This document shows positions 38,403 to 50,977 of a stretch of 64,000 nt of DNA, one piece after another. The stretch is from Pseudoxanthomonas suwonensis 11-1. GTDB lineage: Bacteria > Pseudomonadota > Gammaproteobacteria > Xanthomonadales > Xanthomonadaceae. Each line of letters opens with the position of its first letter. The first letter of the stretch is position 1. Location: the NCBI RefSeq assembly GCF_000185965.1, contig NC_014924.1, positions 2,542,001 to 2,606,000 on the forward strand, in the 5' to 3' direction. Under the pieces are notes generated by a model. It searched no databases. It had not been told where the DNA came from and saw only the letters and a list, made by a program, of their open reading frames with translations. A program made the position numbers and the translations under genes.

Positions 38403-38978
38403 TTTCGAGGTATGGAGGCGCTTCATCGCCTCGTTGATTTCGCCCCCGACCACCAGTGGCAGCACGTCGATGGCGTCGTCGATCGCGCGCCCGATCAGGA
38501 TGTCGTCGTCCTTGCCCGGCTTGCCCAGCACCCAGCCCACGACCCGGTCCTTGTGGCCCGGATGGCCGATGCCGATGCGCAGGCGGTGGAAGCGCCCGTG
38601 GCCCAGCAGGCGGATGGTGTCGCGCAGTCCGTTCTGGCCGCCATGGCCACCGTCGAACTTCAGCCGCGCCGTACCCGGCGGCAGGTCGAGCTCGTCGTGG
38701 ACCAGCAGCGCCTGTTCCGGCTCGATCTTCCAGAACCGCAGCGCGGCGGTGACCGACTTGCCGGAGAGGTTCATGAAGGTGGCGGGCTTGAGCAGCCAGA
38801 CCTGCTGGCCGCCGATGTCCACCCGCGCGGTCTCGCCGAACAGCTTCGACTCCAGGCCGAAGCGCACGCCCTGCCGCTCGGCCAGGGTATCGACCAGGCG
38901 GAAGCCGGCGTTGTGCCGGTCGAGCGCGTGTTCCGGGCCGGGATTGCCCAGGCCGACGATGAGACGAATTTCCGCCAT
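38397..38978 (-). CDS. pth: Peptidyl-tRNA hydrolase
   Basis: Cleaves peptidyl-tRNA released prematurely from ribosomes. It has 193 residues (E. coli 194). It starts MAEIRLIVGLGNPGPEHAL with the catalytic His in DRHNAGF (about 21). ATFMNLSGK, HDELDLPPGTARLKFDGGHGGQNGL and RLRIGIGHPG complete the active site. It follows rplY by 56 bp. Its TAA stop forms the edge of the intergenic repeat. Confidence 0.98.
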   Translation of the reverse strand: MAEIRLIVGLGNPGPEHALDRHNAGFRLVDTLAERQGVRFGLESKLFGETARVDIGGQQVWLLKPATFMNLSGKSVTAALRFWKIEPEQALLVHDELDLPPGTARLKFDGGHGGQNGLRDTIRLLGHGRFHRLRIGIGHPGHKDRVVGWVLGKPGKDDDILIGRAIDDAIDVLPLVVGGEINEAMKRLHTSKP

Positions 38979-39034
38979 CGCGCAGGAAACAGCCGAGGTC
39001 CCGCCCGGCACCAGCCGGGCGGGACGCTACGGGC

Positions 39035-39658
39035 TTACTTGGCCTCGCCCTCGCCGGCAGCCGGGGCCTCGTCGGCCTCGCCCTGCGCATGCTTGGCGAC
39101 CACCACGGCCACGTCGTGGTCCGGGCCCAGGGCCAGGGCCGGGATTTCCACGCCGGTCGGCAGCTTCAGGCCCGACAGGTGGACGACGCCGCCGACGGCC
39201 AGGTCGGACAGGTCGACCTCGATCGCTTCCGGCAGGTCCTTCGGCAGGCAGGCCACGTTGACTTCGGTCAGCTCGTGCATGATCACCACGCCGGCGGTCT
39301 TGCCGGCCGGGGACTTGGCCTCGTTGACGAAGCGCAGCGGAACGGCGGCGCGCAGCACCTCGTCGTCGCTCACGCGCTGGAAGTCCAGGTGCATGATCTG
39401 CTGCTTGTACGGGTGGCGCTGCATGTCACGCAGCAGCACCTTCTGGACGTCGCCGTTGAGGCTCAGGTCCAGGATGGACGAGTAGAACCACTCGTTCTGC
39501 TGGGCCAGCCACAGCTTCTCGTGGTCCAGCTGGATGGAGACCGGGGCCAGCTCGCCACCGTAGACGATGGCCGGCACCTTGCCGTCGCGACGCAGGCGGC
39601 GGCTCGCACCCTTGCCCTCGTCCTCGCGACGCTCGACGTTGATCACATGATTTGCCAT
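39035..39658 (-). CDS. rplY: 50S ribosomal protein L25/general stress protein Ctc
   Basis: 5S rRNA-binding protein of the long, two-domain Ctc type. It has 207 residues, against 94 for the single-domain E. coli L25. The N-terminal L25 domain (about 1-95) has RRLRRDGKVPAIVYGGELAPV and LRDMQRHPYKQQIMHLDFQRV. The TL5-like beta domain has GVVIMHELTEVNVACLPKDLPEAIEVDLS-type sequence (about 125-155). An acidic Ala/Glu tail closes it. It lies between prs and pth as in most proteobacteria. Confidence 0.96.
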   Translation of the reverse strand: MANHVINVERREDEGKGASRRLRRDGKVPAIVYGGELAPVSIQLDHEKLWLAQQNEWFYSSILDLSLNGDVQKVLLRDMQRHPYKQQIMHLDFQRVSDDEVLRAAVPLRFVNEAKSPAGKTAGVVIMHELTEVNVACLPKDLPEAIEVDLSDLAVGGVVHLSGLKLPTGVEIPALALGPDHDVAVVVAKHAQGEADEAPAAGEGEAK

Positions 39659-39740
39659 TTGCTTTTACTACCTAGGTTGATGAACCGCCTCGCGGCGGCT
39701 TGGGTGGCTCCCCCGCGACCAGGGAAGCCGATTGAAAGCG

Positions 39741-39826
39741 GTGATTCGGGATTCGTGATTGGTGATTCGAAGAAGCTGAAGCGCGGGCCGCTTCTACGAA
39801 TCACGAATGACCAATCACTAATCCAC
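39741..39826. repeat. Intergenic inverted repeat between prs and rplY
   Basis: A long imperfect palindrome: GTGATTCGGGATTCGTGATT... on the left and ...GAATCACGAATGACCAATCAC on the right, with GAAGC/GCTTC at the centre of each arm. Its right edge includes the prs stop codon (TAG) on the minus strand. Same family as 38338-38402. Confidence 0.8.
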
Positions 39827-40777
39827 GTAAAGCGAACTGACCGACTCGCCGAAGGCGATGCGGCGGATGGTCTCCGCCAGCAGCTCGGCCACGCTGACCT
39901 GGCGGATGCGCGGGCAGTTGCGGGCCGCCGGCGACAGCGGGATGGTGTCGGTCACCACCAGCTCGTCGAGGTCGGAGTTGTTGAGGTTGTCCACCGCCGG
40001 GCCCGAGAGCACGGCGTGGGTGCAGTAGGCGGCGACCTTGGTCGCGCCCCGCGCCTTGAGCGCGGCGGCGGCGGCGCACAGGGTGCCGGCGGTGTCGACG
40101 ATGTCGTCGACCATGACGCAGGTCTTGCCCTCGACGTCGCCGATGATGTTCATCACCGTCGACACGTTGGCGCGCGGGCGGCGCTTGTCGATGATCGCCA
40201 GGTCGGCGTCGTCCAGGCGCTTGGCCACCGCGCGGGCGCGGACCACGCCGCCCACGTCCGGCGAGACCACGATCAGGTTCTCGGTGCCGTAGGCGCGCCA
40301 GATGTCGGCCAGCAGCAGCGGCGAGGCGTAGACGTTGTCGACCGGGATGTCGAAGAAGCCCTGGATCTGGTCGGCGTGCAGGTCCACGGTCAGCACCCGG
40401 TCGGTGCCCACCGCGGTGAACATCTTGGCCGCGACCTTGGCCGTGATCGGCACGCGCGAGGAACGCAGGCGGCGGTCCTGGCGCGAGTAGCCGAAGTACG
40501 GCACCACCGCGGTGACGGAGGCGGCGCTGGCGCGCTTGAGCGCGTCGATCAGCACCAGCAGCTCCATCAGGTTCTCCGCCGCCGGCGCGCAGGTCGGCTG
40601 GATCACGAAGACTTCCTGGCGGCGGACGTTCTCCTCGATCTCGACCTGGACCTCGCCGTCGGAGAAGGTGGAGACCAGGGCCTTGCCCGGGCGCACGCCC
40701 AGCTGGCGGCAGATGCTGTCGGCCAGCGGACGGTTCGCGTTGCCGCTGAAGATGAGCAGGTTGCGGTCTTCTTGCAT
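39818..40777 (-). CDS. prs: Ribose-phosphate pyrophosphokinase
   Basis: Makes PRPP from ribose 5-phosphate and ATP, the precursor of nucleotides, His, Trp and NAD. It has 319 residues from [19 protein letters not shown] (E. coli 315). An ATG three codons earlier is equally readable. Motifs are [10 protein letters not shown], the metal-binding [17 protein letters not shown] (about 130-147), the flexible loop DKRRPR and the PRPP-binding [12 protein letters not shown] (about 217-228). The last two codons and the stop overlap an intergenic repeat. It follows tRNA-Gln. Confidence 0.96.
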   Translation of the reverse strand: MQEDRNLLIFSGNANRPLADSICRQLGVRPGKALVSTFSDGEVQVEIEENVRRQEVFVIQPTCAPAAENLMELLVLIDALKRASAASVTAVVPYFGYSRQDRRLRSSRVPITAKVAAKMFTAVGTDRVLTVDLHADQIQGFFDIPVDNVYASPLLLADIWRAYGTENLIVVSPDVGGVVRARAVAKRLDDADLAIIDKRRPRANVSTVMNIIGDVEGKTCVMVDDIVDTAGTLCAAAAALKARGATKVAAYCTHAVLSGPAVDNLNNSDLDELVVTDTIPLSPAARNCPRIRQVSVAELLAETIRRIAFGESVSSLYVD

Positions 40778-40894
40778 CGTCTTCATCCCGGCAGCGGCTC
40801 GGATCGCATCAGTGTGGACGGGGGTGTACATCTCGCCGCGGTCCATGCGGCGCTTGCATCGTGTTTCCCACGCACCGGAGCGGACTCCAGGCCG

Positions 40895-40971
40895 TGGCAG
40901 GGGCGGCAGGATTCGAACCTGCGGATGCCGGGATCAAAACCCGGTGCCTTGGACCACTTGGCGACGCCCCT
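40895..40971 (-). tRNA. tRNA-Gln (anticodon TTG)
   Basis: A 77-base cloverleaf with encoded CCA. Acceptor stem AGGGGCG/CGCCCCT; anticodon loop TTTTGAT between CCGGG and CCCGG; T arm GCAGGTTCGAATCCTGC. It lies between ispE and prs, a gammaproteobacterial arrangement, three bases after the ispE stop. Confidence 0.96.
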
Positions 40972-40974
40972 GTG

Positions 40975-41841
40975 TCAGGGTTCCACTTCCGCCGGGCGCG
41001 CAAGCGCGTCCAGCAGCGGCGAGCGGACCACGCCGGTTGCGAGCCAGGCACGCAACCCGCGAGGCAACCGCGCCAGCGCCGATTCGGCACTGCCACGGTC
41101 GGGAAACTCGACGAAGCATCCACTGCCGGTACCGGTGAGCCTGGGCTCCCCGACCTGGGCCAGCGCATCGAACACGGCCTGCACGGCTGGCTCGCGGCTG
41201 CGCAGCACCGGCTCGAACGCATTGTCGAGCACGGAGCCGGCGGTGAAGTCGGCTATTTTCGCGGGCGCGGCAGTACGCGTCAAATCCGGGGCTGCGAACA
41301 GGGTGGCGGTCGGCACGTGGACGCCGGGATCGGCGAGCACGTACCAGGCCGGCGGGAGGTCCAGCGCGACCAGCTTCTCACCCACCCCCTCGGCCCAGGC
41401 GGTGCGGCCGCGGACGAATACCGGGACATCCGCACCCAGGCGCAGGCCCAGGGCGGCAAGCTCGTCCTCGGGCAGGCCCAGTCTCCAGAGCCGGTCCAGC
41501 GCGCGCAGCACGGTGGCGGCATCGGATGAGCCACCACCGAACCCGCCGCCCGCAGGAACGCGCTTTTCGACGGAGATGTCCGCACCCAGCTCGCAATTGA
41601 CGTGCGATTGCAGCAACTTGGCGGCGCGCACGGTGAGGTCATCGGCTTCGGCGACGCCCGGCGCGGAAGTGCCGTGGCGTACCACCTGCCCATCCTCGCG
41701 CACCCGCAAGCGTATGGTGTCGCCCCAGTCGAGGATCCGGAACACGGTCTGCAGCTCGTGGTAGCCGTCGGGGCGACGGCCGGTGATGCGCAGGAACAGG
41801 TTCAGCTTGGCCGGGGCCGGCCACTCGGTCCATCCACTCAC
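40975..41841 (-). CDS. ispE: 4-diphosphocytidyl-2-C-methyl-D-erythritol kinase
   Basis: GHMP kinase of the MEP isoprenoid pathway, phosphorylating CDP-methylerythritol. It has 288 residues (E. coli 283). The start is GTG in a GTGA overlap with the lolB stop ([17 protein letters not shown]), implying coupling. Motifs are [21 protein letters not shown], the glycine loop [14 protein letters not shown] (about 95-108) and the C-terminal [10 protein letters not shown]. tRNA-Gln follows immediately. Confidence 0.97.
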   Translation of the reverse strand: MSGWTEWPAPAKLNLFLRITGRRPDGYHELQTVFRILDWGDTIRLRVREDGQVVRHGTSAPGVAEADDLTVRAAKLLQSHVNCELGADISVEKRVPAGGGFGGGSSDAATVLRALDRLWRLGLPEDELAALGLRLGADVPVFVRGRTAWAEGVGEKLVALDLPPAWYVLADPGVHVPTATLFAAPDLTRTAAPAKIADFTAGSVLDNAFEPVLRSREPAVQAVFDALAQVGEPRLTGTGSGCFVEFPDRGSAESALARLPRGLRAWLATGVVRSPLLDALARPAEVEP

Positions 41842-42458
41842 GGAGCGCTCCACCCGTCCACCACCAGCCGCACCCGGGCGGTGCCGCGCTCGGCCTGCAG
41901 GCGCCGCGGCATGGCCGGGAAGCCGTCCTGCGGCGGCAACCATTCCTGGTACTCGATGGTCCAGCCGGAGGCCTGCATGCGCTGCAGGCGGCCGTCGGGA
42001 CCGTACTCCACTCCGGCGGCACCCGGGGTTTCCAGGCCGCGCACCCACCAGCCCAGTTCGTGGACCGGGATCTCCCAGCCGGTGGCCTCGCGCAGCAGCA
42101 GCGAGGGGTCCCAACCCTGGCGCGGACCGCCCTCGACACCCTCGAGCAGGGCACGCCCCTCGGGATCCAGGGACAGCGACCAGCTCTGGCGGGTGACCGG
42201 GGCGCTCAGCGAGACGCGGTAGGCACCGTCCTGCTGCGACCATTCCAGGCGGCCGCTGCCACCCTTCTGCGCGGTGCTGATCGCCACCCTGCCCGCCAGC
42301 GACCAGGCCGGCAGGGCCTCCAGGGCCTCGCGCCGCTGTGCCTGCTGGCGCTCGGCTTCGGCCATGGGCACGGCCGGGGCCTGGATGCGCGGGGCGGTGG
42401 TACAGGCGGCCAGCCAGAGCAGCGGCAGCAGCGCCGCCAGGCGCAGACAGGTCTTCAT
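41838..42458 (-). CDS. lolB: Outer-membrane lipoprotein LolB
   Basis: Accepts lipoproteins from LolA and inserts them into the outer membrane. It has 206 residues (E. coli 207). A lipoprotein signal with the box WLAAC puts the lipidated Cys at residue 19. [23 protein letters not shown] and [12 protein letters not shown] fit the family. Its ATG overlaps the upstream TPR gene stop (ATGA) and its stop overlaps the ispE start (GTGA), so three genes are coupled. Confidence 0.93.
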   Translation of the reverse strand: MKTCLRLAALLPLLWLAACTTAPRIQAPAVPMAEAERQQAQRREALEALPAWSLAGRVAISTAQKGGSGRLEWSQQDGAYRVSLSAPVTRQSWSLSLDPEGRALLEGVEGGPRQGWDPSLLLREATGWEIPVHELGWWVRGLETPGAAGVEYGPDGRLQRMQASGWTIEYQEWLPPQDGFPAMPRRLQAERGTARVRLVVDGWSAP

Positions 42459-44251
42459 CGGGCAGCCTCCGGGGCGGTTGCGGGCTTGGCCGGGGCCTCG
42501 CCGGCGCCTTCGGCCGGCGGCAGGGTGATCCCGAACTGCTCCAGGGCGCGGCGCAGGGCGCGGTTGTCCGGATCCAGCGCGCGCGCCTCCTCGAAATAGC
42601 GCTGCGCGTCGGCGCGCCTGCCCATGCGCCACAGCACCTCGCCGAGGTGGGCGGCGACCTCCGGGTCCTTCATCAGCCCCCAGGCGCGGCGCAGCTCGAC
42701 CAGCGCCTCCTGGTTGCGGCCCAGGCGGTAGAGCACCCAGCCGTAGCTGTCGATGATGGCGGCGTTGTCCGGCTCGGCGGTGCGGGCGCGGTCGATCAGC
42801 TCCAGCGCCTCGCGGTAGCGGTCCGTGCGGTCGGCCAGGGTGTAGCCGAGGGCGTTGAGCGCGGCCACGTTCTCCGGGTCGGTGACCAGCACCCGGCGCA
42901 GGTCGGCCTCGGCGCGGTCGATCCAGTCCTGGCGCTCCCAGGCCAGGCCACGGGCGTAGAGCAGGTCCGGATCGTCCGGCCAGGCGGCCAGGCCGCGGCC
43001 GAGCACCTCCAGCTCGCCGGCGTCGTCGCCCTCGCGCTGGCGCATCTCGGCCTCCAGCAGGTAGGCCTCGCGGCGGGCCTCGTCGGCCACCGAAGCGTCG
43101 TCCTGCAGCGCGCGCGCCTCGGCATAGGCCTCGTCGCGGCGCTCGAGGTTGTGCAGGGCCACGGCCGCGCGCATCCGCGCCTCGGTCCGGTGCGGGCCGC
43201 CGGCGACGCCGCGGTACCAGTCCAGGGCCTCGGCCGGGCGCTCCAGGAACTCGGCGATCCGGCCCAGCAGCAGGCGCCGGGTCGGATCCGGGCGGGTGGC
43301 GTCCTCGGCCAGTTCCTCGTACAGGGTGGCCAGCGCCCGGTTGTCGCCGGCGCGCGCCAGCAGCGAGGCGCGCACGCCGTAGCTGGAGGTGTCCTGCGGA
43401 CCCTGGGCCATCACCCGGGCCGCGGCCTCGAGGTCGCGCACCGTCTCGTAGGCGATGGCGAGCATCGCGCGCATTTCCGGATCGACCGCCGCCTGCGGCT
43501 CGACCTGGGCCAGGATCGCGCGGGCCTCGTCGGCCTGCCCGGCCTGCTGCAGCTGGGTAGCACGCAGCAGCGCGACCCGCGGCTCGCCCGGGAAGCGGCG
43601 CACCACCTCGTCCATGATCCGCCGCGCCAGCTTCGGGTCGTCCAGGCGCAGGGCCATGCGCCCGAACTCCTGCCAGGCGGCCAGGTCGTCGGGGATCGCC
43701 CCGCGCTTGACCAGGCGGTCCAGGACCCTGGCCGTGGCCTGCGGGTCGCGGCCGCCATTGAGTGCGACCGAGGCATAGCGCCAGCCGCGCGGGTCGCCGT
43801 CCTCCAGCAGCGTTTCCAGGTCCTTGCCGGCCTGGCGCAGCTTGCCGGCGCGCAGGGCCAGGGTGGCGCTGGCGGCGAGCATGCCCGGCGACTCCGGCGC
43901 ACGGGCGCGCCACAGGCGCAGGGCCTGGGCGGCGCGGGTGTCGTCGTTGGCCAGGATCGCGATACGGGTGGCGCGCTCGGCCAGAGGCTCGTCATCGCCG
44001 GCGGCGCGGGCCGCCTCCAGGTACCAGCGCGCGGCCTCGTCCAGCTGCCCGGACTGCAGGGCGAACTCGCCCGCCATCAGCGGCGCCAGGGTGTCCGGCG
44101 GCATGCCTTTATCAGGCCCGGCGGCCTGGGCCACGGGCGCCAGGGCCAGGGCCAGCAGCAGCGGCAGCCGGCGCCAGCCGGCGCCCCTGGAACGGAGCGC
44201 GGCGGTCCGGGAGGGCACCGCCGCGCGGTTGTAAATCTGCAATTCGGGCAT
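42455..44251 (-). CDS. Tetratricopeptide-repeat protein, exported
   Basis: A 598-residue protein from [12 protein letters not shown] with a hydrophobic segment ending LAPVAQA near residue 45, a probable signal peptide. The rest consists of many TPR-like helical repeats, rich in Ala, Leu and Arg (e.g. [27 protein letters not shown] near 60, and the last repeats [26 protein letters not shown] near 550). It resembles the tetratricopeptide proteins found next to lolB in xanthomonads and pseudomonads. A periplasmic scaffold role is likely but the exact function is unknown. It is divergent from hemA across 65 bp and coupled to lolB. Confidence 0.85.
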   Translation of the reverse strand: MPELQIYNRAAVPSRTAALRSRGAGWRRLPLLLALALAPVAQAAGPDKGMPPDTLAPLMAGEFALQSGQLDEAARWYLEAARAAGDDEPLAERATRIAILANDDTRAAQALRLWRARAPESPGMLAASATLALRAGKLRQAGKDLETLLEDGDPRGWRYASVALNGGRDPQATARVLDRLVKRGAIPDDLAAWQEFGRMALRLDDPKLARRIMDEVVRRFPGEPRVALLRATQLQQAGQADEARAILAQVEPQAAVDPEMRAMLAIAYETVRDLEAAARVMAQGPQDTSSYGVRASLLARAGDNRALATLYEELAEDATRPDPTRRLLLGRIAEFLERPAEALDWYRGVAGGPHRTEARMRAAVALHNLERRDEAYAEARALQDDASVADEARREAYLLEAEMRQREGDDAGELEVLGRGLAAWPDDPDLLYARGLAWERQDWIDRAEADLRRVLVTDPENVAALNALGYTLADRTDRYREALELIDRARTAEPDNAAIIDSYGWVLYRLGRNQEALVELRRAWGLMKDPEVAAHLGEVLWRMGRRADAQRYFEEARALDPDNRALRRALEQFGITLPPAEGAGEAPAKPATAPEAAR

Positions 44252-44316
44252 TGGCACCCACCGGGCCGTAAAATGGCGGCCCAAACAAGCCAGCAGATTA
44301 ACGCAAGCACCTGAAC

Positions 44317-45598
44317 ATGACGCTTTGGCTCCTCGGGCTGAACCACCAGACCGCGCCGGTAGACCTGCGCGAACGGGTGGCCTTTGCCGGCGATGCGCTG
44401 GGTCGTGCGCTGGGCGCGCTGCGTGCGCTGCCCGGGGTGGCCGAGGCCGCGCTGCTGTCGACCTGCAACCGCACCGAGGTCTATGCGGTGGCCGAGGACG
44501 GCCAGGTGCTGGCCGACTGGCTCGAGACCCACGGCTCGGGGATTTCCGCCTACCTGTACCGCCACAGCGACGCCGACGCGGTGCGCCACCTGTTCCGGGT
44601 GGCGACCGGTCTTGACTCGATGGTGCTGGGCGAGCCGCAGATCCTCGGCCAGGTGAAGGACGCCTGGGCGAAGGCACGCGAGCACGGCGCCCTCGGCGGT
44701 CGCCTCGACCGCCTGTTCCAGCAGACCTTCTCGGTGGCCAAGCGCGCCCGCACCGACACCCGCATCGGCGTGAACCCGGTTTCGGTGGCCTCCACCGCCG
44801 TACGCCTGGCGCAGGACTCGTTCGCGCGGCTGCCGGATTCGACCGTGCTGCTGATCGGCGCCGGCGAGACCATCGAGCTGGCGGCCCGCCACCTGGTCAA
44901 GGGCGGCGTCGGCCGCCTGCTGGTGGCCAACCGCACCCTCGCCCACGCCCAGGACCTGGCCGCGCGCCATGGCGGCTACGCACTGCCGCTGACCGAGCTT
45001 GACCGGCACCTGGCCGAGGCCGACATCGTGTTCTCCGCCACCGCCGCGCGCGAACCGGTGCTGCTGCGCAGCCAGGTCGAGGCCGCGCTGGCGGTGCGCC
45101 GGCGCAAGCCGGTGCTGCTGTTCGACCTGGCCGTGCCGCGCGACATCGAGGCCGGCGTATCCGGCCTGGACGACGCCTACCTCTACACCGTCGACGACCT
45201 CGAACGCGCGGTGGAGGACAACCGCCGCGGCCGCCACGAGGCCGCCGAGGCGGCCGAGGCGATCATCGACCTGCAGGTGTCGCGGTTCATGGAAACCGTG
45301 CGTGCCGGCGAGCGCCAGGACAGCCTGCGCCGGCTGCGCGCCATGGGCGACGCCACCCGCGAGGAGATCCTCGCCCGTGCCCGCCAGCAGCTGGCCTCCG
45401 GCCGCGACCCGGACGAGGTCCTGCAGTTCCTCGCCCACACCCTGACCAACCGGCTGCTGCACCCGCCGACGGCCGCGCTGCGCGAGGCCGCGCTGGCCGG
45501 CGACACCGGGCTGGCGCGCGCCGCCGACCGCCTGTTCCCTGCCCGCGCCCCGTATTCGCACCCGGCGGTCGCCAACCTGCCCCCGCCCCGGATGCCCG

Positions 45599-45627
<29 letters not shown>
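44317..45627 (+). CDS. hemA: Glutamyl-tRNA reductase
   Basis: Reduces glutamyl-tRNA to glutamate-1-semialdehyde, the first step of C5 haem synthesis. It has 436 residues (E. coli 418). It starts [21 protein letters not shown], with the catalytic Cys in [11 protein letters not shown] (about 49). The NADPH-binding motif is [15 protein letters not shown] (about 186-200) and the dimerisation domain follows. The C-terminal 20 residues are Pro/Ala-rich. Its end overlaps the prfA start by 29 bases. Confidence 0.97.
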
Positions 45628-46681
<1,054 letters not shown>

Positions 46682-46724
46682 GTTCACGGGGCACGGGCAC
46701 CGCCACCCGCGCTAGGCTAGGGGC

Positions 46725-47246
46725 ATGACCGCCCAGACCGATTTCGTCCCGCTGCAGCTGTGCGTGCTGACCGTGTCCGACACGCGCACCCCCGACAACG
46801 ACAGCTCCGGCGACTACCTCGCCGGCGCGCTGCAGGCCGCAGGCCACGTGCTGCACGCACGCGGACTCCTGCCTGACGACCGCTACCGCCTGCGCGCGCT
46901 GGTCTCGGCCTGGATCGCCGAACCGGCGGTGGACGGCATCCTGGTCACCGGCGGCACCGGCTTCACCGGGCGCGATTCCACGCCCGAGGCGCTGCTGCCG
47001 CTGCTGGACAAGGAAATGCCGGGTTTCGGCGAACTGTTCCGCGCGATCAGCGTGGAGGAGATCGGCACCTCGTCGCTGCAGTCGCGTGCCTTCGCCGGCG
47101 TGGCCAACGCCACCTTCCTGTTCGCCCTGCCCGGCTCGACCTCGGCCTGCCGCACGGCCTGGGAGAAGATCATCGTCCACCAGCTGGACGCGCGTACCCG
47201 CCCCTGCAACCTCGCCGGCCTGCGCCCGCGCCTGCGCGAGGCCTGA
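46725..47246 (+). CDS. moaB: Molybdenum cofactor biosynthesis protein B
   Basis: MoaB/MogA-fold protein of molybdopterin metabolism (adenylylation-type domain). It has 173 residues (E. coli 170). Motifs are [20 protein letters not shown] (about 15-34), [19 protein letters not shown] (about 73-91) and [17 protein letters not shown] near 137. It is 43 bp after prfA and convergent with the acylphosphatase gene, six bases apart with no terminator visible. Confidence 0.95.
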   Translation: MTAQTDFVPLQLCVLTVSDTRTPDNDSSGDYLAGALQAAGHVLHARGLLPDDRYRLRALVSAWIAEPAVDGILVTGGTGFTGRDSTPEALLPLLDKEMPGFGELFRAISVEEIGTSSLQSRAFAGVANATFLFALPGSTSACRTAWEKIIVHQLDARTRPCNLAGLRPRLREA

Positions 47247-47252
47247 GCGCCG

Positions 47253-47519
47253 TCAGCCGACGCTGAAACCTTCGGGCCCCCGCTCCTGGTACGGATAGCG
47301 CTCGACCGTCTCGACCTTCGCGGTCGGCGGACCCACGCGCAGCCACTGCTCCAGCGCGTCGATCGCCTCCGGCGCGCCGGTGGCGATCACCTCGACCCGG
47401 CCGTCGGGCAGATTCACCGCGCTGCCATCCAGTCCCAGGCGCCGGGCCTGCTCGCGGGTGGAGGCGCGGTAGTAAACGCCCTGGACCCGGCCGCTGACCA
47501 GGAAACGTGCACCGTGCAT
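47253..47519 (-). CDS. acyP: Acylphosphatase
   Basis: Small enzyme hydrolysing acyl phosphates, 88 residues. It carries the phosphate-binding loop [14 protein letters not shown] (about 8-21) with the catalytic Arg, and the catalytic Asn in [16 protein letters not shown] (about 35-50). It is the last gene of a three-gene minus-strand run, two bases after the thioredoxin-like lipoprotein. Confidence 0.95.
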   Translation of the reverse strand: MHGARFLVSGRVQGVYYRASTREQARRLGLDGSAVNLPDGRVEVIATGAPEAIDALEQWLRVGPPTAKVETVERYPYQERGPEGFSVG

Positions 47520-47521
47520 GC

Positions 47522-48082
47522 TCAGCCCTCCACCTTGCCGGCCACCGCCAGTTCGATGTCGGCTGCGGTCACCGGGCCGAGGAAGCGGCGCGCGACCTTG
47601 CCTTCGGGGTTGATGAGATAGGTCATGGGCAACCCGCGCGGGGTGGCGAAGTCGCCCGGCGGCGCGTAGGGATCGAGGATCACCACCGGATAGGCGACCG
47701 GACGCTCCTGCAGGAAGGCCTGCATGTCCGCCAGCTCGATGTCCTCGTAGGCCAGGCCGACCACGTCGATGTCCTCGCGGGTGCCGTGCAGGGCCGACAG
47801 CTCCGGCATCTCCTTGATGCACGGCTTGCACCAGGTCGCCCAGAAGTTCACCACCACCCAGCGCCCGCGCAGCGCGGCCAGGTCGTAGGGCTGGCCGTCC
47901 ACCGTGGTGCCGGTGAAGGCCGGGTAATCGACGGTTTCCTGGACCACGCCCGGGGTGTCCAGCGCCGGCGGCGCCTCCTCGGCGGCCGGGGGAGGCGTGG
48001 CATCGGTGGCAGCCTGCGGGTCCTGGCGCCCGCAGGCGCACAGCAGGGCAAGCATGGCCAGCCCGAGGATGGGGGAACGCAT
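47522..48082 (-). CDS. TlpA-family thioredoxin-like lipoprotein
   Basis: A 186-residue exported thiol-disulfide protein. A lipoprotein signal ends LALLCAC with the lipidated Cys at 17, then a flexible Ala/Pro/Glu linker. The thioredoxin fold follows, with FWATWCKPCIKEMPEL (about 80-95, active site WCKPC) and the cis-Pro motif RGLPMTYLINPEG (about 148-160). This is the TlpA/ResA type that reduces cysteines outside the cytoplasm, often for cytochrome c or copper centre assembly. No cytochrome genes are adjacent, so its target is unknown. Confidence 0.9.
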   Translation of the reverse strand: MRSPILGLAMLALLCACGRQDPQAATDATPPPAAEEAPPALDTPGVVQETVDYPAFTGTTVDGQPYDLAALRGRWVVVNFWATWCKPCIKEMPELSALHGTREDIDVVGLAYEDIELADMQAFLQERPVAYPVVILDPYAPPGDFATPRGLPMTYLINPEGKVARRFLGPVTAADIELAVAGKVEG

Positions 48083-48085
48083 CTT

Positions 48086-50027
<1,942 letters not shown>

Positions 50028-50028
<1 letters not shown>

Positions 50029-50363
50029 TGCGCGCGCCCTCGCACCGGATCCTCGGCATCGCCCTGCTGGCACTGGCCGTGCTGTACATGGCCTGGTTCC
50101 GCGAGGACCGCCACGCCGCCGCGGCCCTGCTGGTGTTCGCCCTGCCGCCGCTGCTGCTGGCGGTGCCGGCCTGGCGCGGCGGACGCAAGGCGGCGTTCTG
50201 GTCCGGCGTGCTGGCCCTGTTCTGGTTCAGCCACGGGGTGATGCACGCCTGGGCGCATCCGGAGGGTGCACTGTTCGCCTGGACGACGATCGCGCTTTCG
50301 CTCGTGGTGGTGACGGCCTCCAGCTGGCCGGGACTGAAGGCGCGCTTCGGCCGCCGGGGCTGA
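50028..50363 (+). CDS. DUF2069 membrane protein
   Basis: A 111-residue protein with four predicted helices (about 8-21, 30-47, 56-74, 84-98), linked by short Arg-rich loops. The block GVLALFWFSHGVMHAW fits DUF2069, a family often encoded directly after wrbA in gammaproteobacteria. Function unknown. The start ATG shares one base with the wrbA stop, indicating coupling. Confidence 0.8.
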
Positions 50364-50481
50364 GCGAAGGTTTCAGTCGCACCTTTCCCGCGGGCGGCGC
50401 GATAATCGCGCCTCGCGGTGGCGCCCGGCGCCGCCCCCACCTTCACGGGCGTGGCCATGGCCGCGCCGCAGGAGCCGTTCC

Positions 50482-50967
50482 ATGGAAGAACTGCTGATCG
50501 TCACCACCGGTGGCACGATCGACAAGATCTACTTCGACGACAAGTCCGACTACCAGATCGGCGAGCCGCAGATCGGCATGATCCTGCGCGAGCTGGGGGT
50601 GAACTTCCGCTTCAGCGTGATCCCGATCCTGCGCAAGGACTCGCTGCACATCACCGACGCCGACCGCGAGCTGGTGCGCGCCACCATCGCCGCGCAGCCG
50701 GCGCGGCACGTGCTGGTGACCCACGGCACCGACAGCATGGTCCAGACCGGCCTGGTGCTGAAGTCGATCCCGGACAAGACCATCGTCATGACCGGCGCGC
50801 TCAGCCCCGCGCGGTTCCGCGGTTCGGATGCCGAGTTCAACATCGGCTGTGCGATCGGCGCGGTGCAGACCCTGCCGGCCGGCGTCTACATCGCCATGAA
50901 CGGCCTGATCTGGGACCCGGCGCGGGTGCGCAAGAACGTAGCCGCCAACCGCTTCGAGCCGGCCTGA
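50482..50967 (+). CDS. Half-length asparaginase-fold protein
   Basis: A 161-residue protein equal to the N-terminal domain of type I/II L-asparaginase (about 330 residues). The first catalytic motif VTTGGTIDKIYFDD (about 7-20) and the second, VTHGTDSMVQTG (about 78-89), with Thr-Asp, are intact. The C-terminal domain that completes the active site in classical enzymes is absent. The reading frame shows no sign of decay; similar short proteins are known in xanthomonads and pseudomonads. Substrate is unknown. It sits directly before ybaK, 10 bp away. Confidence 0.8.
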   Translation: MEELLIVTTGGTIDKIYFDDKSDYQIGEPQIGMILRELGVNFRFSVIPILRKDSLHITDADRELVRATIAAQPARHVLVTHGTDSMVQTGLVLKSIPDKTIVMTGALSPARFRGSDAEFNIGCAIGAVQTLPAGVYIAMNGLIWDPARVRKNVAANRFEPA

Positions 50968-50977
50968 GGCACGGGCC

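Noticed and set aside
38338-39826. The repeats between pth/ychF and prs/rplY as a CRISPR array
   Set aside because: Units are palindromic, unevenly spaced and not separated by spacers, so this is not CRISPR.
44252-44316. TAAAAT as a hemA promoter -10
   Set aside because: No -35 at suitable spacing in the 65-bp divergent gap; evidence too thin for a feature.
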